Shown here piece by piece: positions 14,027 through 22,407 of a stretch of 26,100 bases of DNA (the stretch's first letter is position 1; the number at the start of each line of letters is the position of its first letter). The notes below the pieces were generated by a model. It was not told the origin of the DNA. It made no database searches and saw nothing but the letters and a program-made list of their open reading frames with translations. The stretch lies in contig CAUSAG010000027.1 of NCBI GenBank assembly GCA_963529665.1, positions 1-26,100 of the forward strand. Direction: 5' to 3'. The position numbers and the translations under genes were made by a program. The stretch is from Kingella_B sp963529665 (GTDB lineage: Bacteria; Pseudomonadota; Gammaproteobacteria; Burkholderiales; Neisseriaceae).

Positions 14027-14968
14027 ATGCCCCATCCTAAAACGCTCACCATCGCCAGCCGCGAAAGCGCCCTTGCCATGTGGCAGGCGCGCCATATTCA
14101 AGCCCAGTTGCAAAACCTGTATCCGCAATGCCAAATCAACATTCTCGGCATGACCACGCAAGGCGATCAAATTTTGGATAAAACGCTGTCTAAAATTGGC
14201 GGCAAGGGTTTGTTTATTAAAGAATTGGAAACCGCGCTGCAAGAAAATCGCGCCGATTTGGCGGTGCATTCTATTAAAGATGTGCCGATGGATTTGCCGC
14301 AAGGCTTTGCGCTGGCGGCGATAGGCGAGCGCGCTAATCCGCTGGATGCCTTTGTTGCCAATCAATACGAGCGCTTGGAAGATTTACCGCATGGCGCGAT
14401 TGTTGGCACATCCAGCTTGCGCCGCGAAGCCCAGCTGCGTGCCCGTTTCCCACATTTGGAGATTCGCCCCTTGCGCGGCAATGTGCAAACCCGCCTTGGC
14501 AAGCTGGATAACGGCGATTACGACGCGATTATTCTGGCGGCGGCAGGACTGGAACGACTGGGGCTGCACGAGCGCATTCGCAGCACGCTTTCGCCTGCTG
14601 ATAGTTTGCCCGCTGCGGGGCAGGGCGCGTTGGGCATAGAAATCGCCGCCCATCGTACCGATTTAATAGAAGTGTTGCTGCCGCTCAATCATCCGAAAAC
14701 CGCTGCTTGCGTAACCGCGGAACGTGCGTTGGCGCGTGCGCTGGGCGGCAGTTGTCAAGTGCCGCTGGCGGCGTATTGCACCGCCGATGAACACGGCTTG
14801 CTCACGCTTAACGGCTTGGTGGGGCATCCCGATGGCTCGGTTATTTTGACCGCGCAAGCGCAAGCGCCTGCCGAATACGCCGATGCGCTTGGACGCGCAG
14901 TGGCGAAGAAATTGGCGGATGATGGCGCGCAAGAGTTGATTGCGGCGGTGTTGCATGATGCAGCCTGA
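14027..14968 (+). CDS. hemC: Porphobilinogen deaminase (hydroxymethylbilane synthase)
   Basis: 313 residues from the ATG at 14027, normal for HemC; an in-frame upstream ATG at 13961 would translate an uptake sequence. The cytoplasmic enzyme joins four porphobilinogens into hydroxymethylbilane in haem biosynthesis. Visible: IASRESALAMWQA at the N-terminus, HSIKDVP with catalytic Asp85, GTSSLRREAQL (127-137), and the dipyrromethane cofactor cysteine 243 in GGSCQVPLAAY. Another haem gene, hemD, often follows; here the gene is alone and ends in a strong terminator. The stop TGA comes from a partial uptake sequence (GCAGCCTGAAAA). No clear Shine-Dalgarno or promoter is seen directly before the ATG. 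Confidence 0.96.
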   Translation: MPHPKTLTIASRESALAMWQARHIQAQLQNLYPQCQINILGMTTQGDQILDKTLSKIGGKGLFIKELETALQENRADLAVHSIKDVPMDLPQGFALAAIGERANPLDAFVANQYERLEDLPHGAIVGTSSLRREAQLRARFPHLEIRPLRGNVQTRLGKLDNGDYDAIILAAAGLERLGLHERIRSTLSPADSLPAAGQGALGIEIAAHRTDLIEVLLPLNHPKTAACVTAERALARALGGSCQVPLAAYCTADEHGLLTLNGLVGHPDGSVILTAQAQAPAEYADALGRAVAKKLADDGAQELIAAVLHDAA

Positions 14969-15000
14969 AAAACGTTAAACCTTTAGCAAGAAACACAAAA

Positions 15001-15047
15001 CAGCCCACGCGTGAGATGTTGCTCAACGCGTGGGCTGGTTTTTTTTT
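15001..15047. terminator. Bidirectional rho-independent terminator
   Basis: A perfect 12-bp stem (CAGCCCACGCGT at 15001-15012, its complement at 15026-15037) is followed by nine T on the + strand (15039-15047), and preceded by an A-rich run that gives TTTTGTGTTT on the other strand. It lies between convergent hemC and the minus-strand membrane-protein gene and suits both. It is not made of uptake sequences. Confidence 0.9.
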
Positions 15048-15073
15048 GGGTGCGAAACGGCATTTCAGGCTGC

Positions 15074-15892
15074 CTATTTTAGCAGCGCGCTGGTCCAAAT
15101 ATTGCGGTACGACACATAGCTGATAATGGGGAATACGGTGAACAGCGCGGTATAAAAAATCAGCAACAGCAGCAAAAAGGTAAAACTAAACCCATGTTGC
15201 GCCAACGAAGCGAAGACCTTGATTGCCGCCAGCCAAATGCCAAACACAACCGTGAGTATCGCCACCACAAAGCCTGCCAGCGGCACAATATTTTTCAGGC
15301 TGCCCACAAGACTCATCCAAATGGCATCCAAGGGCGACACGCCTTGCAGCATAATCAAGGGCAGCACCATCCAATTGCATAGCAAAAACATCACCACCAC
15401 AGGCAAGAGAACCCACGGCGAATTGCCCAGCTTGGCAATGCCCAGCAGCATGCCCAGCGCAAACGACGCCAGCAGCCAAAACAGCAACAGTTTAACCAGC
15501 TGCCCAAATTGCTCACCAAAGCCTGCGAACAGGCGGCTGAACACGAATTCGCCCTCTTCCGCTACGCCTGCCGCGATGGATACGAAGCCTGCGGAAAAAA
15601 CCAACGGCAGCATACCAAGCGCCAACGCCCACATTTCCCTTTGGCGAAACGCTTCGGCAACCCCCAATGCTTCCAAGCCAAGCGTCAGCACGAAACCAAT
15701 CGCCATAATGCTGGCAAGCATCAACACCATCGCTAAAATCCATTGCAGCAGCTTGCCGCCGAGCATGAGCAGCGCGTGTTTCAGCAGCACCAGCGTATCG
15801 CTTATCGGGCGCAGTGCGGGTTGTTCCATGAGATACAGCATGCCGCTGTCGTAGTCGTTGTTGTAGCCGTAGTAGTTGTCGTCGTTTCGCAT
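15074..15892 (-). CDS. Polytopic membrane protein, possibly BPSS1780-like
   Basis: 272 residues. A Tyr/Asn/Asp-rich N-terminus (1-17, NDDNYYGYNNDYD) precedes about six hydrophobic segments (roughly 38-75, 92-115, 133-160, 162-185, 200-225, 240-262). The RPISDTLVLLKHALLML start and overall layout resemble a conserved proteobacterial membrane family named after BPSS1780, of unknown function; I hold this assignment loosely. The start has AAGGATA upstream. The stop TAG is part of an uptake sequence, and a second in-frame DUS near 15292 is read as GSLKN. It lies alone between hemC's terminator and a DUS cluster. Confidence 0.75.
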   Translation of the reverse strand: MRNDDNYYGYNNDYDSGMLYLMEQPALRPISDTLVLLKHALLMLGGKLLQWILAMVLMLASIMAIGFVLTLGLEALGVAEAFRQREMWALALGMLPLVFSAGFVSIAAGVAEEGEFVFSRLFAGFGEQFGQLVKLLLFWLLASFALGMLLGIAKLGNSPWVLLPVVVMFLLCNWMVLPLIMLQGVSPLDAIWMSLVGSLKNIVPLAGFVVAILTVVFGIWLAAIKVFASLAQHGFSFTFLLLLLIFYTALFTVFPIISYVSYRNIWTSALLK

Positions 15893-15946
15893 GGAAATAT
15901 CCTTGTGTTGAGTGGTTGAAAAGGGAGATGGTTATTCAGGTCTGAG

Positions 15947-16099
15947 TTTTTCAGGCTGCTTTGGGGGATTGGGCAGCCTGAAAAGGGTAAACGGCTTTCA
16001 GGCTGCCTTTTGGGGTTAATTAGTAAACCGTTACCCATTGCGCCCCGCCTGTGTCAGCAAAGGCAGCCTGAAAACGGCAAACCGCTTTTCAGGCCACCT
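15947..16099. repeat. Uptake-sequence cluster in a 205-base intergenic region
   Basis: Five copies: an imperfect one (TTTTCAGGCTGCT) at 15947-15960, GGCAGCCTGAAAA at 15972-15984, CTTTCAGGCTGCCTTTT near 15995-16011, AGGCAGCCTGAAAA at 16060-16074, and a degenerate TTTTCAGGCCACCT at 16086-16099 that overlaps the DUF711 stop. The last two form a hairpin downstream of the DUF711 gene. No other feature is seen in the gap. Confidence 0.75.
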
Positions 16100-17324
16100 A
16101 ATCCACCGCCAGTACGGCGCAGTTGCACAAATCGCTGCTTTCAAACTGCGTGATGTCGCCGACTTTCAGGTTGGGCACGGGGAACAGGCGCACGGTGAGT
16201 GGTTTGTTCAGGCGGAACGCCATGGCGGCGGTGTCGCGCATCAGGGCGTGGATTTTGTGCGCGGGAGTGTCGCCGGGGATGGGAACGGTATCCAGCCCGA
16301 TGCCGCAGACGCTGCTGTATGTGAGCAGGGCGCGCAGGTCAAAGCTGGGGATTTGGCTGGCTTGGGCGAGGCCGCTGTCTTCGGTTACGGCGAGCATCAG
16401 CCCCGAGAAGCCGACGGCGCGGACGTTTTCCAGCGTTTTGAATACGCGGGTGAGCAGGGCGGAGGCTTCGATGCTGCCTGCCGCGCCGAAATGCGGCACG
16501 CGCAGCAGGCGGTAGATTTCTGCCATGGAGGTGCAGTTTTTGGAGGGGGCGGCGGAGGTGTCCATGCCCGCATAGTGCCAGCCGCCGTCCAGCGGGGTGG
16601 CGGCGATAATGGCTTGCACGGCGTCGGCGTGGTATTGCAGGGCTTGGCGCATGGCGGCGTAGGCAGCCTGAAAAAAGGCGGACTGGTTGGCGGGCGACGC
16701 GGCGATGCTGCGGATAGCGGCGGCGAGCAGGTCGGGGGTTTCCAGTCCGACGACGATGCAGTCGCCGTCTGCGCCACGGTGGTAGCCGGCGGGGAAATAG
16801 GGAATCAGCGGGGCGCAGTTGAAATTGACGGTGAAGTTGAAGTTGCCTTCGCCGCGCGGGGTGATGCGGGCGATTTGTTGCACGGCGGCGGTGCAATGCT
16901 CTATTTGTGCGCTGTCGGGCAGCCCGTTTTCGTCGGCGGCGATGTTGACGCAGGCGTTGGCAAGGTCGCCGTAGTCGCGGATAAGCTCGGGCAGCAGGGC
17001 GATTTCGGCGGCGCTGCGGGCTTCGCCGATGGCAAAGCGGATGCGCAGCCCGTTTTGGTTGAGACTGCCGAGAATGTCGCGGATGCGTGCTAAGCCTTGT
17101 TTGGCAGATTCGGGGCTGGCGGTGTCCAAATATTCGCCGAAGGGGTTGGCGACAATGCGCACGGATTGGACGGTGTAGCCTGCTTGTGCGAAGGCGGCGG
17201 CGAGGCGGTCGCATTGTTGCTTGGCATCTGCCAGCACGCTCTGCCAGCTTTGCGCGTCGGGAGTGAGCGTGGCAAAGGCGGTAATGGCGCGGACGCGGCA
17301 CAGGGTGGGGGATTGCAGGTTCAT
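16098..17324 (-). CDS. DUF711 / UPF0210 family protein
   Basis: 408 residues, no signal peptide, probably cytoplasmic. The conserved family block is near the C-terminus: YSSVCGIGLDTVPIPGDTP, followed by MRDTAAMAFRLNKPLTVRLFPVP. DUF711 proteins share a fold with glycyl-radical-like barrels, but no reaction is established. In many genomes they sit beside a small ACT-domain protein; the gene upstream here (17413-17904) does not look like one. GC content is high, as in gatB and unlike the glycosyltransferases. An uptake sequence inside the gene near 16663 is read as FQAAY. The start is not well defined: no strong ribosome site is seen, but MNLQSPTLCRVRAITAF starts a plausible first strand. Confidence 0.82.
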   Translation of the reverse strand: MNLQSPTLCRVRAITAFATLTPDAQSWQSVLADAKQQCDRLAAAFAQAGYTVQSVRIVANPFGEYLDTASPESAKQGLARIRDILGSLNQNGLRIRFAIGEARSAAEIALLPELIRDYGDLANACVNIAADENGLPDSAQIEHCTAAVQQIARITPRGEGNFNFTVNFNCAPLIPYFPAGYHRGADGDCIVVGLETPDLLAAAIRSIAASPANQSAFFQAAYAAMRQALQYHADAVQAIIAATPLDGGWHYAGMDTSAAPSKNCTSMAEIYRLLRVPHFGAAGSIEASALLTRVFKTLENVRAVGFSGLMLAVTEDSGLAQASQIPSFDLRALLTYSSVCGIGLDTVPIPGDTPAHKIHALMRDTAAMAFRLNKPLTVRLFPVPNLKVGDITQFESSDLCNCAVLAVD

Positions 17325-17374
17325 GGGGTGGCTCGCTTTCTGGGTTTGAGGGAGTGGATAAACAGTTGAGATTA

Positions 17375-17414
17375 AGGCAGCCTGAAAATGGTTTTACATC
17401 TTTTCAGGCTGCCT
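17375..17414 (-). terminator. Inverted uptake-sequence pair behind the 163-residue gene
   Basis: AGGCAGCCTGAAAA (17375-17388) pairs with TTTTCAGGCTGCCT (17401-17414) across a 12-base loop. On the minus strand the hairpin begins inside the stop codon of the upstream gene. It lies before the DUF711 start, so the two genes may be transcribed separately. Confidence 0.65.
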
Positions 17415-17904
17415 ATTGCGGGGATGAGCCGCACGGATAAATCGTCAAACTACCGCCCAGCGGCTGCTGGATGCCGAGCAGGCGGTGGGTTAGGTTGCGT
17501 ATCAGGCGTTGGTAGTCGGCAAACGGGAAATCGGGGATGACTAACGCCTGTTGCCCGTATGCTTGGCAGAGGGCGGTGTAGCGGTGGTTGTGCGGATTTT
17601 TGCGGTGTTCGGATTTGAACAGCAGCAGGCGGTCGCCGTCAAAGGCGGATGAGCCGCAGGGCAGGGCGTTGTGTTGGGTAAAAACGTATGCTTCGGCTTG
17701 GGCGGGATGGATGTCGCGCAGCGGCGTGGTGCGGGGGGCGGTGTGCAGCGTGTTTAGGTTTGTCAGCACTGCTTGTAGGGCGGCGGTGGTTAAGCCCAAA
17801 GTTTCCCAGCCTTCGCCCAGCACGGTATCGCCGATGCGCAAAGACAGGCGGACAAAATTGTGCTCGCCGCTGCTTGCTATGTTGCATGAAAAGCTGATAT
17901 TCAT
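17413..17904 (-). CDS. Uncharacterised 163-residue protein
   Basis: I do not recognise this protein. It has no signal peptide or membrane segment. The N-terminal half looks like a small beta/alpha domain (ISFSCNI, FVRLSLRIGDTVLGEGWETLG, helix TTAALQAVLTNLNTL); the second half carries QAEAYVFTQHNALPCGSSAFDGDRLLLF and a C-terminal helix (FADYQRLIRNLTHRLLG). Size and solitary position would fit an immunity-like or accessory protein, but nothing proves it. It is a probable real gene: codon usage and GC fit its neighbours, and its TAG stop is provided by an uptake sequence as in several genes here. It lies between gatB and DUF711 on the same strand. Confidence 0.65.
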   Translation of the reverse strand: MNISFSCNIASSGEHNFVRLSLRIGDTVLGEGWETLGLTTAALQAVLTNLNTLHTAPRTTPLRDIHPAQAEAYVFTQHNALPCGSSAFDGDRLLLFKSEHRKNPHNHRYTALCQAYGQQALVIPDFPFADYQRLIRNLTHRLLGIQQPLGGSLTIYPCGSSPQ

Positions 17905-17926
17905 GGTGTGTCCAATTGTTGTGTAA

Positions 17927-18007
17927 AGGCAGCCTGAAAAGGGATTGGGTGTTTTCAGGCTGCCTTTGCGTTTTCAGGCTGCCTTATCTGAATAGGCAGC
18001 CTGAAAA
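17927..18007. repeat. Four uptake sequences forming two adjacent hairpins
   Basis: AGGCAGCCTGAAAA at 17927-17940 faces TTTTCAGGCTGCCT at 17952-17965, and TTTTCAGGCTGCCT at 17971-17984 faces AGGCAGCCTGAAAA at 17994-18007. The second pair lies 14 bases after the gatB stop codon on the minus strand and is its likely terminator. Confidence 0.8.
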
Positions 18008-18021
18008 TCCATTGCGCGGCA

Positions 18022-19452
18022 TCAGCCCAGCTTGGCTTTCACCAACTTCTGTACCTGCGCGGGGTTGGCTTTGCCTTTGCTGGCTTTCATCACCTGCCCC
18101 ACAATCGCGTTGAGGGCTTTTTCGTTGCCCGCTTTAAACTGCTCCACGGCTTTGGCATTGTTGGCGAGCACTTCATCCACCATCGCTTCAATCGCGCCGC
18201 TGTCGGTGATTTGTACCAAGCCGTGTTTCTCAATGATTTGTTCGATGGTGGCTTCGGGTTCCGCCCACATCGCTTCAAAGGCTTTTTTCGCCAGCTTGCT
18301 GCTCAATGTGCCGTCGGCGATTTTGCCCACCAGTGATGCCAGACGCACCGCCGTAATCGGGCTTTGCGCCAGCTCCAAGCCTTCGCGGTTCAGCGTCGCC
18401 GCCAATTCGCCGTTCATCCAGTTGGCAACCAGCTTGCCCTGCCCGCTTGCTTGGGCGGCTTCGCTGAAATAGGCAGCCTGAACGCGGCCGGCGGTGAGCA
18501 GGCGCGCGTCGTATTCGCTTACGCCGAACTCGCTGACAAAACGCGCCGCCATTTCTTTGGGCAGCTCTGGCATTTCGCTGCGGGCGGCTTGCAGCTGTGC
18601 ATCGGAAATGATGACGGGCAGCAGGTCGGGGTCGGGGAAATAGCGGTAGTCGTGCGCGTCTTCTTTCAGGCGCATCACGCGGGTTTCGCCTTTTTCGGGG
18701 TCAAACAGCATGGTCGCCTGCTGAACCTTGCCGCCGTCTTCCAATAGCTCAATTTGCGCTTCCACTTCGTAGTTAATCGCCTGCTCCAAAAAGCGGAAGG
18801 AGTTTAAGTTTTTGATTTCACGCCGTGTACCAAACTCCGCCTGCCCTTTGGGGCGCACGGAGACGTTGGCATCCACGCGGAACGAGCCTTCGGCCATATT
18901 GCCGTCGCAGATGTCCAGCCACGTTACCAAGCCGTGCAGGGCTTTGGCATAGGCAACTGCTTCGGCAGCGGAGCGCATTTCGGGTTCGGACACTACTTCC
19001 AGCAGCGGCGTGCCGGCGCGGTTCAGGTCGATGCCGGTGGCGCCGTTCAAGCCTTCATGCACCGATTTGCCCGCGTCTTCTTCCATATGGGCGCGGGTTA
19101 CGTTGATGGTTTTGACGTCGTCGCCGATCACGATTTCCAGCTTGCCGTGCTCCACAATCGGCAGGTCCAACTGGCTGATTTGGTAGCCTTTGGGCAGGTC
19201 GGGATAGAAATAGTTCTTGCGATCAAACACGTTTTTCTGGTTGATTTGGGCATTCAGCGCCAAGCCGAGCTTAATCGCTTTTTCCACCACTTCGCGGTTC
19301 ATCACCGGCAGCGTGCCGGGCAGCGCGCATTCCACCACGCTAGCATGCGCGTTCGGTTCTGCGCCGAAGGCGGTACTCGCGCCGCTGAAAATTTTGGATT
19401 TGGTATTGAGTTGGACGTGGATTTCCAATCCGATTACGGTTTCCCAGGTCAT
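18022..19452 (-). CDS. gatB: Aspartyl/glutamyl-tRNA(Asn/Gln) amidotransferase subunit B
   Basis: 476 residues, full length. GatB is the kinase/tRNA-binding subunit of the GatCAB complex that converts Glu-tRNA(Gln) and Asp-tRNA(Asn) to the amide forms. Diagnostic parts: WETVIGLEIHVQLNTKSKIFSG at the N-terminus, YPDLPKGYQISQ (83-94), GIDLNRAGTPLLEVVSEPE, the RVDANVSVRP strand, and the C-terminal YqeY-like helical tail (AIVGQVMKASKGKANP). gatA and gatC are not adjacent, although they often are. A DUS near 18473 is read in frame as VQAAYF. An extended -10 promoter (19513-19521) lies 61 bases upstream, so the gene is likely transcribed on its own. Confidence 0.97.
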   Translation of the reverse strand: MTWETVIGLEIHVQLNTKSKIFSGASTAFGAEPNAHASVVECALPGTLPVMNREVVEKAIKLGLALNAQINQKNVFDRKNYFYPDLPKGYQISQLDLPIVEHGKLEIVIGDDVKTINVTRAHMEEDAGKSVHEGLNGATGIDLNRAGTPLLEVVSEPEMRSAAEAVAYAKALHGLVTWLDICDGNMAEGSFRVDANVSVRPKGQAEFGTRREIKNLNSFRFLEQAINYEVEAQIELLEDGGKVQQATMLFDPEKGETRVMRLKEDAHDYRYFPDPDLLPVIISDAQLQAARSEMPELPKEMAARFVSEFGVSEYDARLLTAGRVQAAYFSEAAQASGQGKLVANWMNGELAATLNREGLELAQSPITAVRLASLVGKIADGTLSSKLAKKAFEAMWAEPEATIEQIIEKHGLVQITDSGAIEAMVDEVLANNAKAVEQFKAGNEKALNAIVGQVMKASKGKANPAQVQKLVKAKLG

Positions 19453-19486
19453 GTTTTTGTCTTTCTGATTTAATGGGTTAAGGAGT

Positions 19487-19505
19487 TTTCAGGCTGCCTG
19501 AAAAA
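19487..19505. repeat. Palindromic uptake sequence (Simonsiella-type dialect)
   Basis: TTTTCAGGCTGCCTGAAAA is a near-perfect palindrome containing AGGCTGCCTGAA, which is the dialect reported for Simonsiella, instead of AGGCAGCCTGAA. It lies in the gatB leader. It can be read as two Kingella-type copies fused tail to tail, giving DUS-like 3' ends on both strands. Confidence 0.7.
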
Positions 19506-19512
19506 GGGCGAA

Positions 19513-19521
19513 TTATAGCAA
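19513..19521 (-). promoter_or_regulatory. Extended -10 promoter element for gatB
   Basis: On the minus strand TGC-TATAAT is a perfect extended -10, 61 bases before the gatB ATG and just past the pqiA stop. No -35 is evident. Eleven bases (TGCTATAATTC) are identical to the fabD promoter. Confidence 0.65.
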
Positions 19522-19522
19522 G

Positions 19523-20908
19523 CTATGGCGTTTCAGGCTGCCTTATTGGGCTTTCGTTGCTGCCATTGTTGTCGCTTGGTATGGATGCTTCGGCTAATGC
19601 GTTTTCAGGCTGCCTATCGGGGCTGTTTTCGCCTGCTTTGTCCCACAAGATCCGCACGTCAAAAAAATGCGCCGATAGCATGGTGAGAATAACCACCAAG
19701 CAGAAATAAATGGCGGCGGGACCAGGGGTTACGCGGGCGATGTTGGTGTGGAAGATGCTCATCATAATGATGATGACGAAGATGTCTATCATAGACCAGC
19801 GCCCAACGCGCTCGGTGATGCGGTATTGCACGGAAAGCGCATGGATGGGCAGCAAGGGGCGCACGGCGGCGCTGTAAAGCAGCATCAGCATGGAGATGAT
19901 TTTGAGCGTGGGCACGGCGATGCTGGCGCTGAAGATTACGCTGGCGATAAAGCGGTCGCCATTGTTCCACATAAAAATAATGCCGCTCATGATGGTGCTG
20001 ATTTCTTTTTCCACGGGGTTGGTGGAAATCATAATGGTGAGCAAGTTGGCGGGCAGATACAAAATCATGGCGGCGAGCAAAAAGCAGGCGGATACTTTCA
20101 GGCTGCTGGGGCGGCGGTGGAACAGCTCCGAGCCACACACGCCACAAAATGTTTCGCTGGCAGGGCGGTAAAACAGGCAGCGTTTGCAGCACAGGGTATC
20201 GGGGGCAGCCTGAAAAAAGGCTTGATGCTTGGCGCGGCGGATTTGGTAATACACCCAATGGCTCGGCGTGGCAACGGCGGTGCGCAACAGCAGCAAAGCC
20301 AGCACAGGCATCAGCCAAAACGCGCTGCCAAATTTCACCGATGCCACGGCGCTGAGCTTGATATACGCCACCAGCATGGAAACAAAAAACACATCCACCA
20401 TAATCCATTCTTGCAAACGGGTGAGCAGGCGAGCCGCGCCGAGTAGATAACGCACGTTGCGTTCAAAAATCAACGCGCTGTAAACATAAATACACGACAG
20501 CAAAAACACCACGGGCGTGCCAAAGGTGAGCAAGGTGAGCACGATGCCGAGAAAGCTCCATCTGCCGCTGCCAAGCAGCGTTATCATCATTTCAGGCAGC
20601 GTTAAGTTGGCATACATCCCCGTCATCATCACGCGCACAAAAGACTGGCTATATACCAGCACCATCAAAATCAGCGCGGCGATGGCGCAAGCCAGCACGA
20701 TGGGATAAGGCTCAGGCTCAATGCTCACCAAATGATGATGGCAACGCGGGCATTCAATGCGCTGCCCTTGCCGCAGCTTGGGCAGATGGGTGTGCAAGCC
20801 ACATTCGGGGCAGGCGACATCGTGCGCGGGCAGGGTGGCGTTGGGGAAATAATGCTTTGCCCATTGATGCTGGATGCGGCGATAAATGGCGTGGCGCAAG
20901 CGAGGCAT
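19523..20908 (-). CDS. pqiA: Paraquat-inducible protein A (PqiA family)
   Basis: 461 residues, an inner-membrane protein with two similar halves. Each starts with a zinc ribbon: CPEC (33-36) with CPRC (53-56), and CKRC with CGVC (about 238-258), followed by four hydrophobic segments. PqiA works with the MCE protein PqiB in lipid transport across the periplasm; pqiB does not follow here, so the gene is an orphan in this window. The ATG overlaps the ppx stop (TAATG), so the two are translationally coupled. The C-terminal ~36 residues are polar and include two uptake sequences read in frame as RQPEN and RQPET; this tail looks like an extension created by DUS insertion. Another DUS near 20205 gives FQAAP. 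Confidence 0.9.
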   Translation of the reverse strand: MPRLRHAIYRRIQHQWAKHYFPNATLPAHDVACPECGLHTHLPKLRQGQRIECPRCHHHLVSIEPEPYPIVLACAIAALILMVLVYSQSFVRVMMTGMYANLTLPEMMITLLGSGRWSFLGIVLTLLTFGTPVVFLLSCIYVYSALIFERNVRYLLGAARLLTRLQEWIMVDVFFVSMLVAYIKLSAVASVKFGSAFWLMPVLALLLLRTAVATPSHWVYYQIRRAKHQAFFQAAPDTLCCKRCLFYRPASETFCGVCGSELFHRRPSSLKVSACFLLAAMILYLPANLLTIMISTNPVEKEISTIMSGIIFMWNNGDRFIASVIFSASIAVPTLKIISMLMLLYSAAVRPLLPIHALSVQYRITERVGRWSMIDIFVIIIMMSIFHTNIARVTPGPAAIYFCLVVILTMLSAHFFDVRILWDKAGENSPDRQPENALAEASIPSDNNGSNESPIRQPETP

Positions 20909-22407
20909 TATTGGGCAACCACGTTGAATTGATGCTCAATTTTTTGCCATTGCTCGGCTTCTTCTTGCAGCGCGGCATAGGTGAGCGGATTGTTGTTGAG
21001 CCATGCTTGTGGGGCTTTGAGCGTGTAGCGGTTGGCGGGCTTGTCGTATTGCAGCGACAAACCTTGCGGCAGCTGCAACGGCAAGCGGGCGCGACAAAAC
21101 AACACGGCAAGGCGCAAGGCAAGCACGGCGTGCCAGCGCATGGTGTCGTTGCGGCTGAGCGTGTCGCCCATTTTTTTCAAATCGCCGCGCTGCCCCAGCG
21201 TGAGCATGGACAGCAATTCTTGCTCTTGGCGCGAAAAGCCCGACATATCGGCGTTTGCCAACACATAAGCAGAATGCTTGTGATAAGCGGTGTGGGCAAT
21301 ATCCACGCCCACTTCGTGCAACTGCGCCGCCCAGCGCACATAGTTTGACCAATAATCCAGATCTTGCACGGTGGCGGTTTGTGCTAAGTTGCGCAAAAAC
21401 TGCAAGGCAAGCTGCGACACGCGCTGCGCTTGGTTGGTGCTGACGTGGTAACGCTCTTGGAACTGGCGCACGGTTTGTTCGCGCAAGTCTTCGTTTACAT
21501 TGCGCCCCACGGTGTCAAAAAACACGCCATCGCGCAAGCCCGCTTCGTTGAACGCCATGCCTGCGATGTCCAACTCTTCAAACGCCGCCATCATCACCGC
21601 CAGCCCGCCCGCAAACACTTCCACGCGCTCGGGCTTAATGCCATCTAGCTTGGCTTTTTTCACGCTGCCCGCATCGGCAATTTTGTTTGCCAACACGCGC
21701 ATGGCATCCAGCGTGATGCGCTCGCCCATGCCTTGTGCGGCGATGACGGTGGCGATGGATTTGGCGCTGCCTGATGTGCCTAGCGCGATGTCCCAGCCTT
21801 GTTGTTTGTAGATTTTGCTGATGCGCTGGATTTCGCCACGCGCGGCGTTGATGGCAGCCTGAAAATCTTTTTGACTGATTTTGTTTTGGAAAAAGCGCAG
21901 CGAATAGGTTACGCAGCCCAGCGGCAGGCTTTCGGTGTGGGTGGGCTGCAAATCGCTGCCAAGAATGAATTCGGTTGAGCCACCGCCGATGTCAATCACC
22001 AGCAGTTTTTGCCCGTTGTTGGGATAGGTGTGGATCACGCCAGTGTAAATCAGCCGCGCTTCTTCGCGCCCTGCGATGACTTCAATCGGAAAGCCCAACG
22101 CGGCTTCGGCTTTGGGCAGAAATTGGGCGATGTTTTTGGCCACGCGGAAGGTGTTGGTTGCCACCGCGCGCACTTGCTCGGGCGCAAAGCCGCGCAGCCG
22201 TTCGCCAAATTGGGCAAGGCAGGCAAGGGCGCGCTCTTGGCTGCTTTCGTCTAGGTTTTTGTTGGCATCCAGCCCGCCTGCGAGGCGCACCATTTGTTTG
22301 ATGTTTTCTACCACTTGCGGCTGCCCGTTATTGTTTTGGCAGATTTGCAGGCGAAAGCTGTTGGAGCCTAAATCGACAGAGGCGAGAAGGGGGGCGGTGT
22401 TTTCCAT
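20908..22407 (-). CDS. ppx: Exopolyphosphatase (Ppx/GppA family)
   Basis: 499 residues, cytoplasmic. Ppx removes terminal phosphates from inorganic polyphosphate; the related GppA hydrolyses pppGpp, and the two are hard to separate by eye, though the length and C-terminal HD-like domain suit Ppx. Actin-like ATPase-fold motifs: VDLGSNSFRL (11-20), catalytic glutamate near 116 in AGREEARL, DIGGGSTEF (139-147) and LGTSGSAKSI. The C-terminal half (about 310-499) carries the HD-type helical region with LHEVGVDIAHTAYHKHSAYVL. The start has AAAAAGGAA upstream. An internal DUS near 21855 is read as DFQAAIN. It forms an operon with pqiA downstream (one-base overlap). Confidence 0.93.
   Translation of the reverse strand: MENTAPLLASVDLGSNSFRLQICQNNNGQPQVVENIKQMVRLAGGLDANKNLDESSQERALACLAQFGERLRGFAPEQVRAVATNTFRVAKNIAQFLPKAEAALGFPIEVIAGREEARLIYTGVIHTYPNNGQKLLVIDIGGGSTEFILGSDLQPTHTESLPLGCVTYSLRFFQNKISQKDFQAAINAARGEIQRISKIYKQQGWDIALGTSGSAKSIATVIAAQGMGERITLDAMRVLANKIADAGSVKKAKLDGIKPERVEVFAGGLAVMMAAFEELDIAGMAFNEAGLRDGVFFDTVGRNVNEDLREQTVRQFQERYHVSTNQAQRVSQLALQFLRNLAQTATVQDLDYWSNYVRWAAQLHEVGVDIAHTAYHKHSAYVLANADMSGFSRQEQELLSMLTLGQRGDLKKMGDTLSRNDTMRWHAVLALRLAVLFCRARLPLQLPQGLSLQYDKPANRYTLKAPQAWLNNNPLTYAALQEEAEQWQKIEHQFNVVAQ

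Noticed and set aside
16038..17093. Long + strand open frame (351 codons) opposite the DUF711 gene
   Set aside because: Glycine/valine/histidine-rich translation typical of the antisense of a GC-rich gene; the opposite strand carries clear DUF711 motifs.
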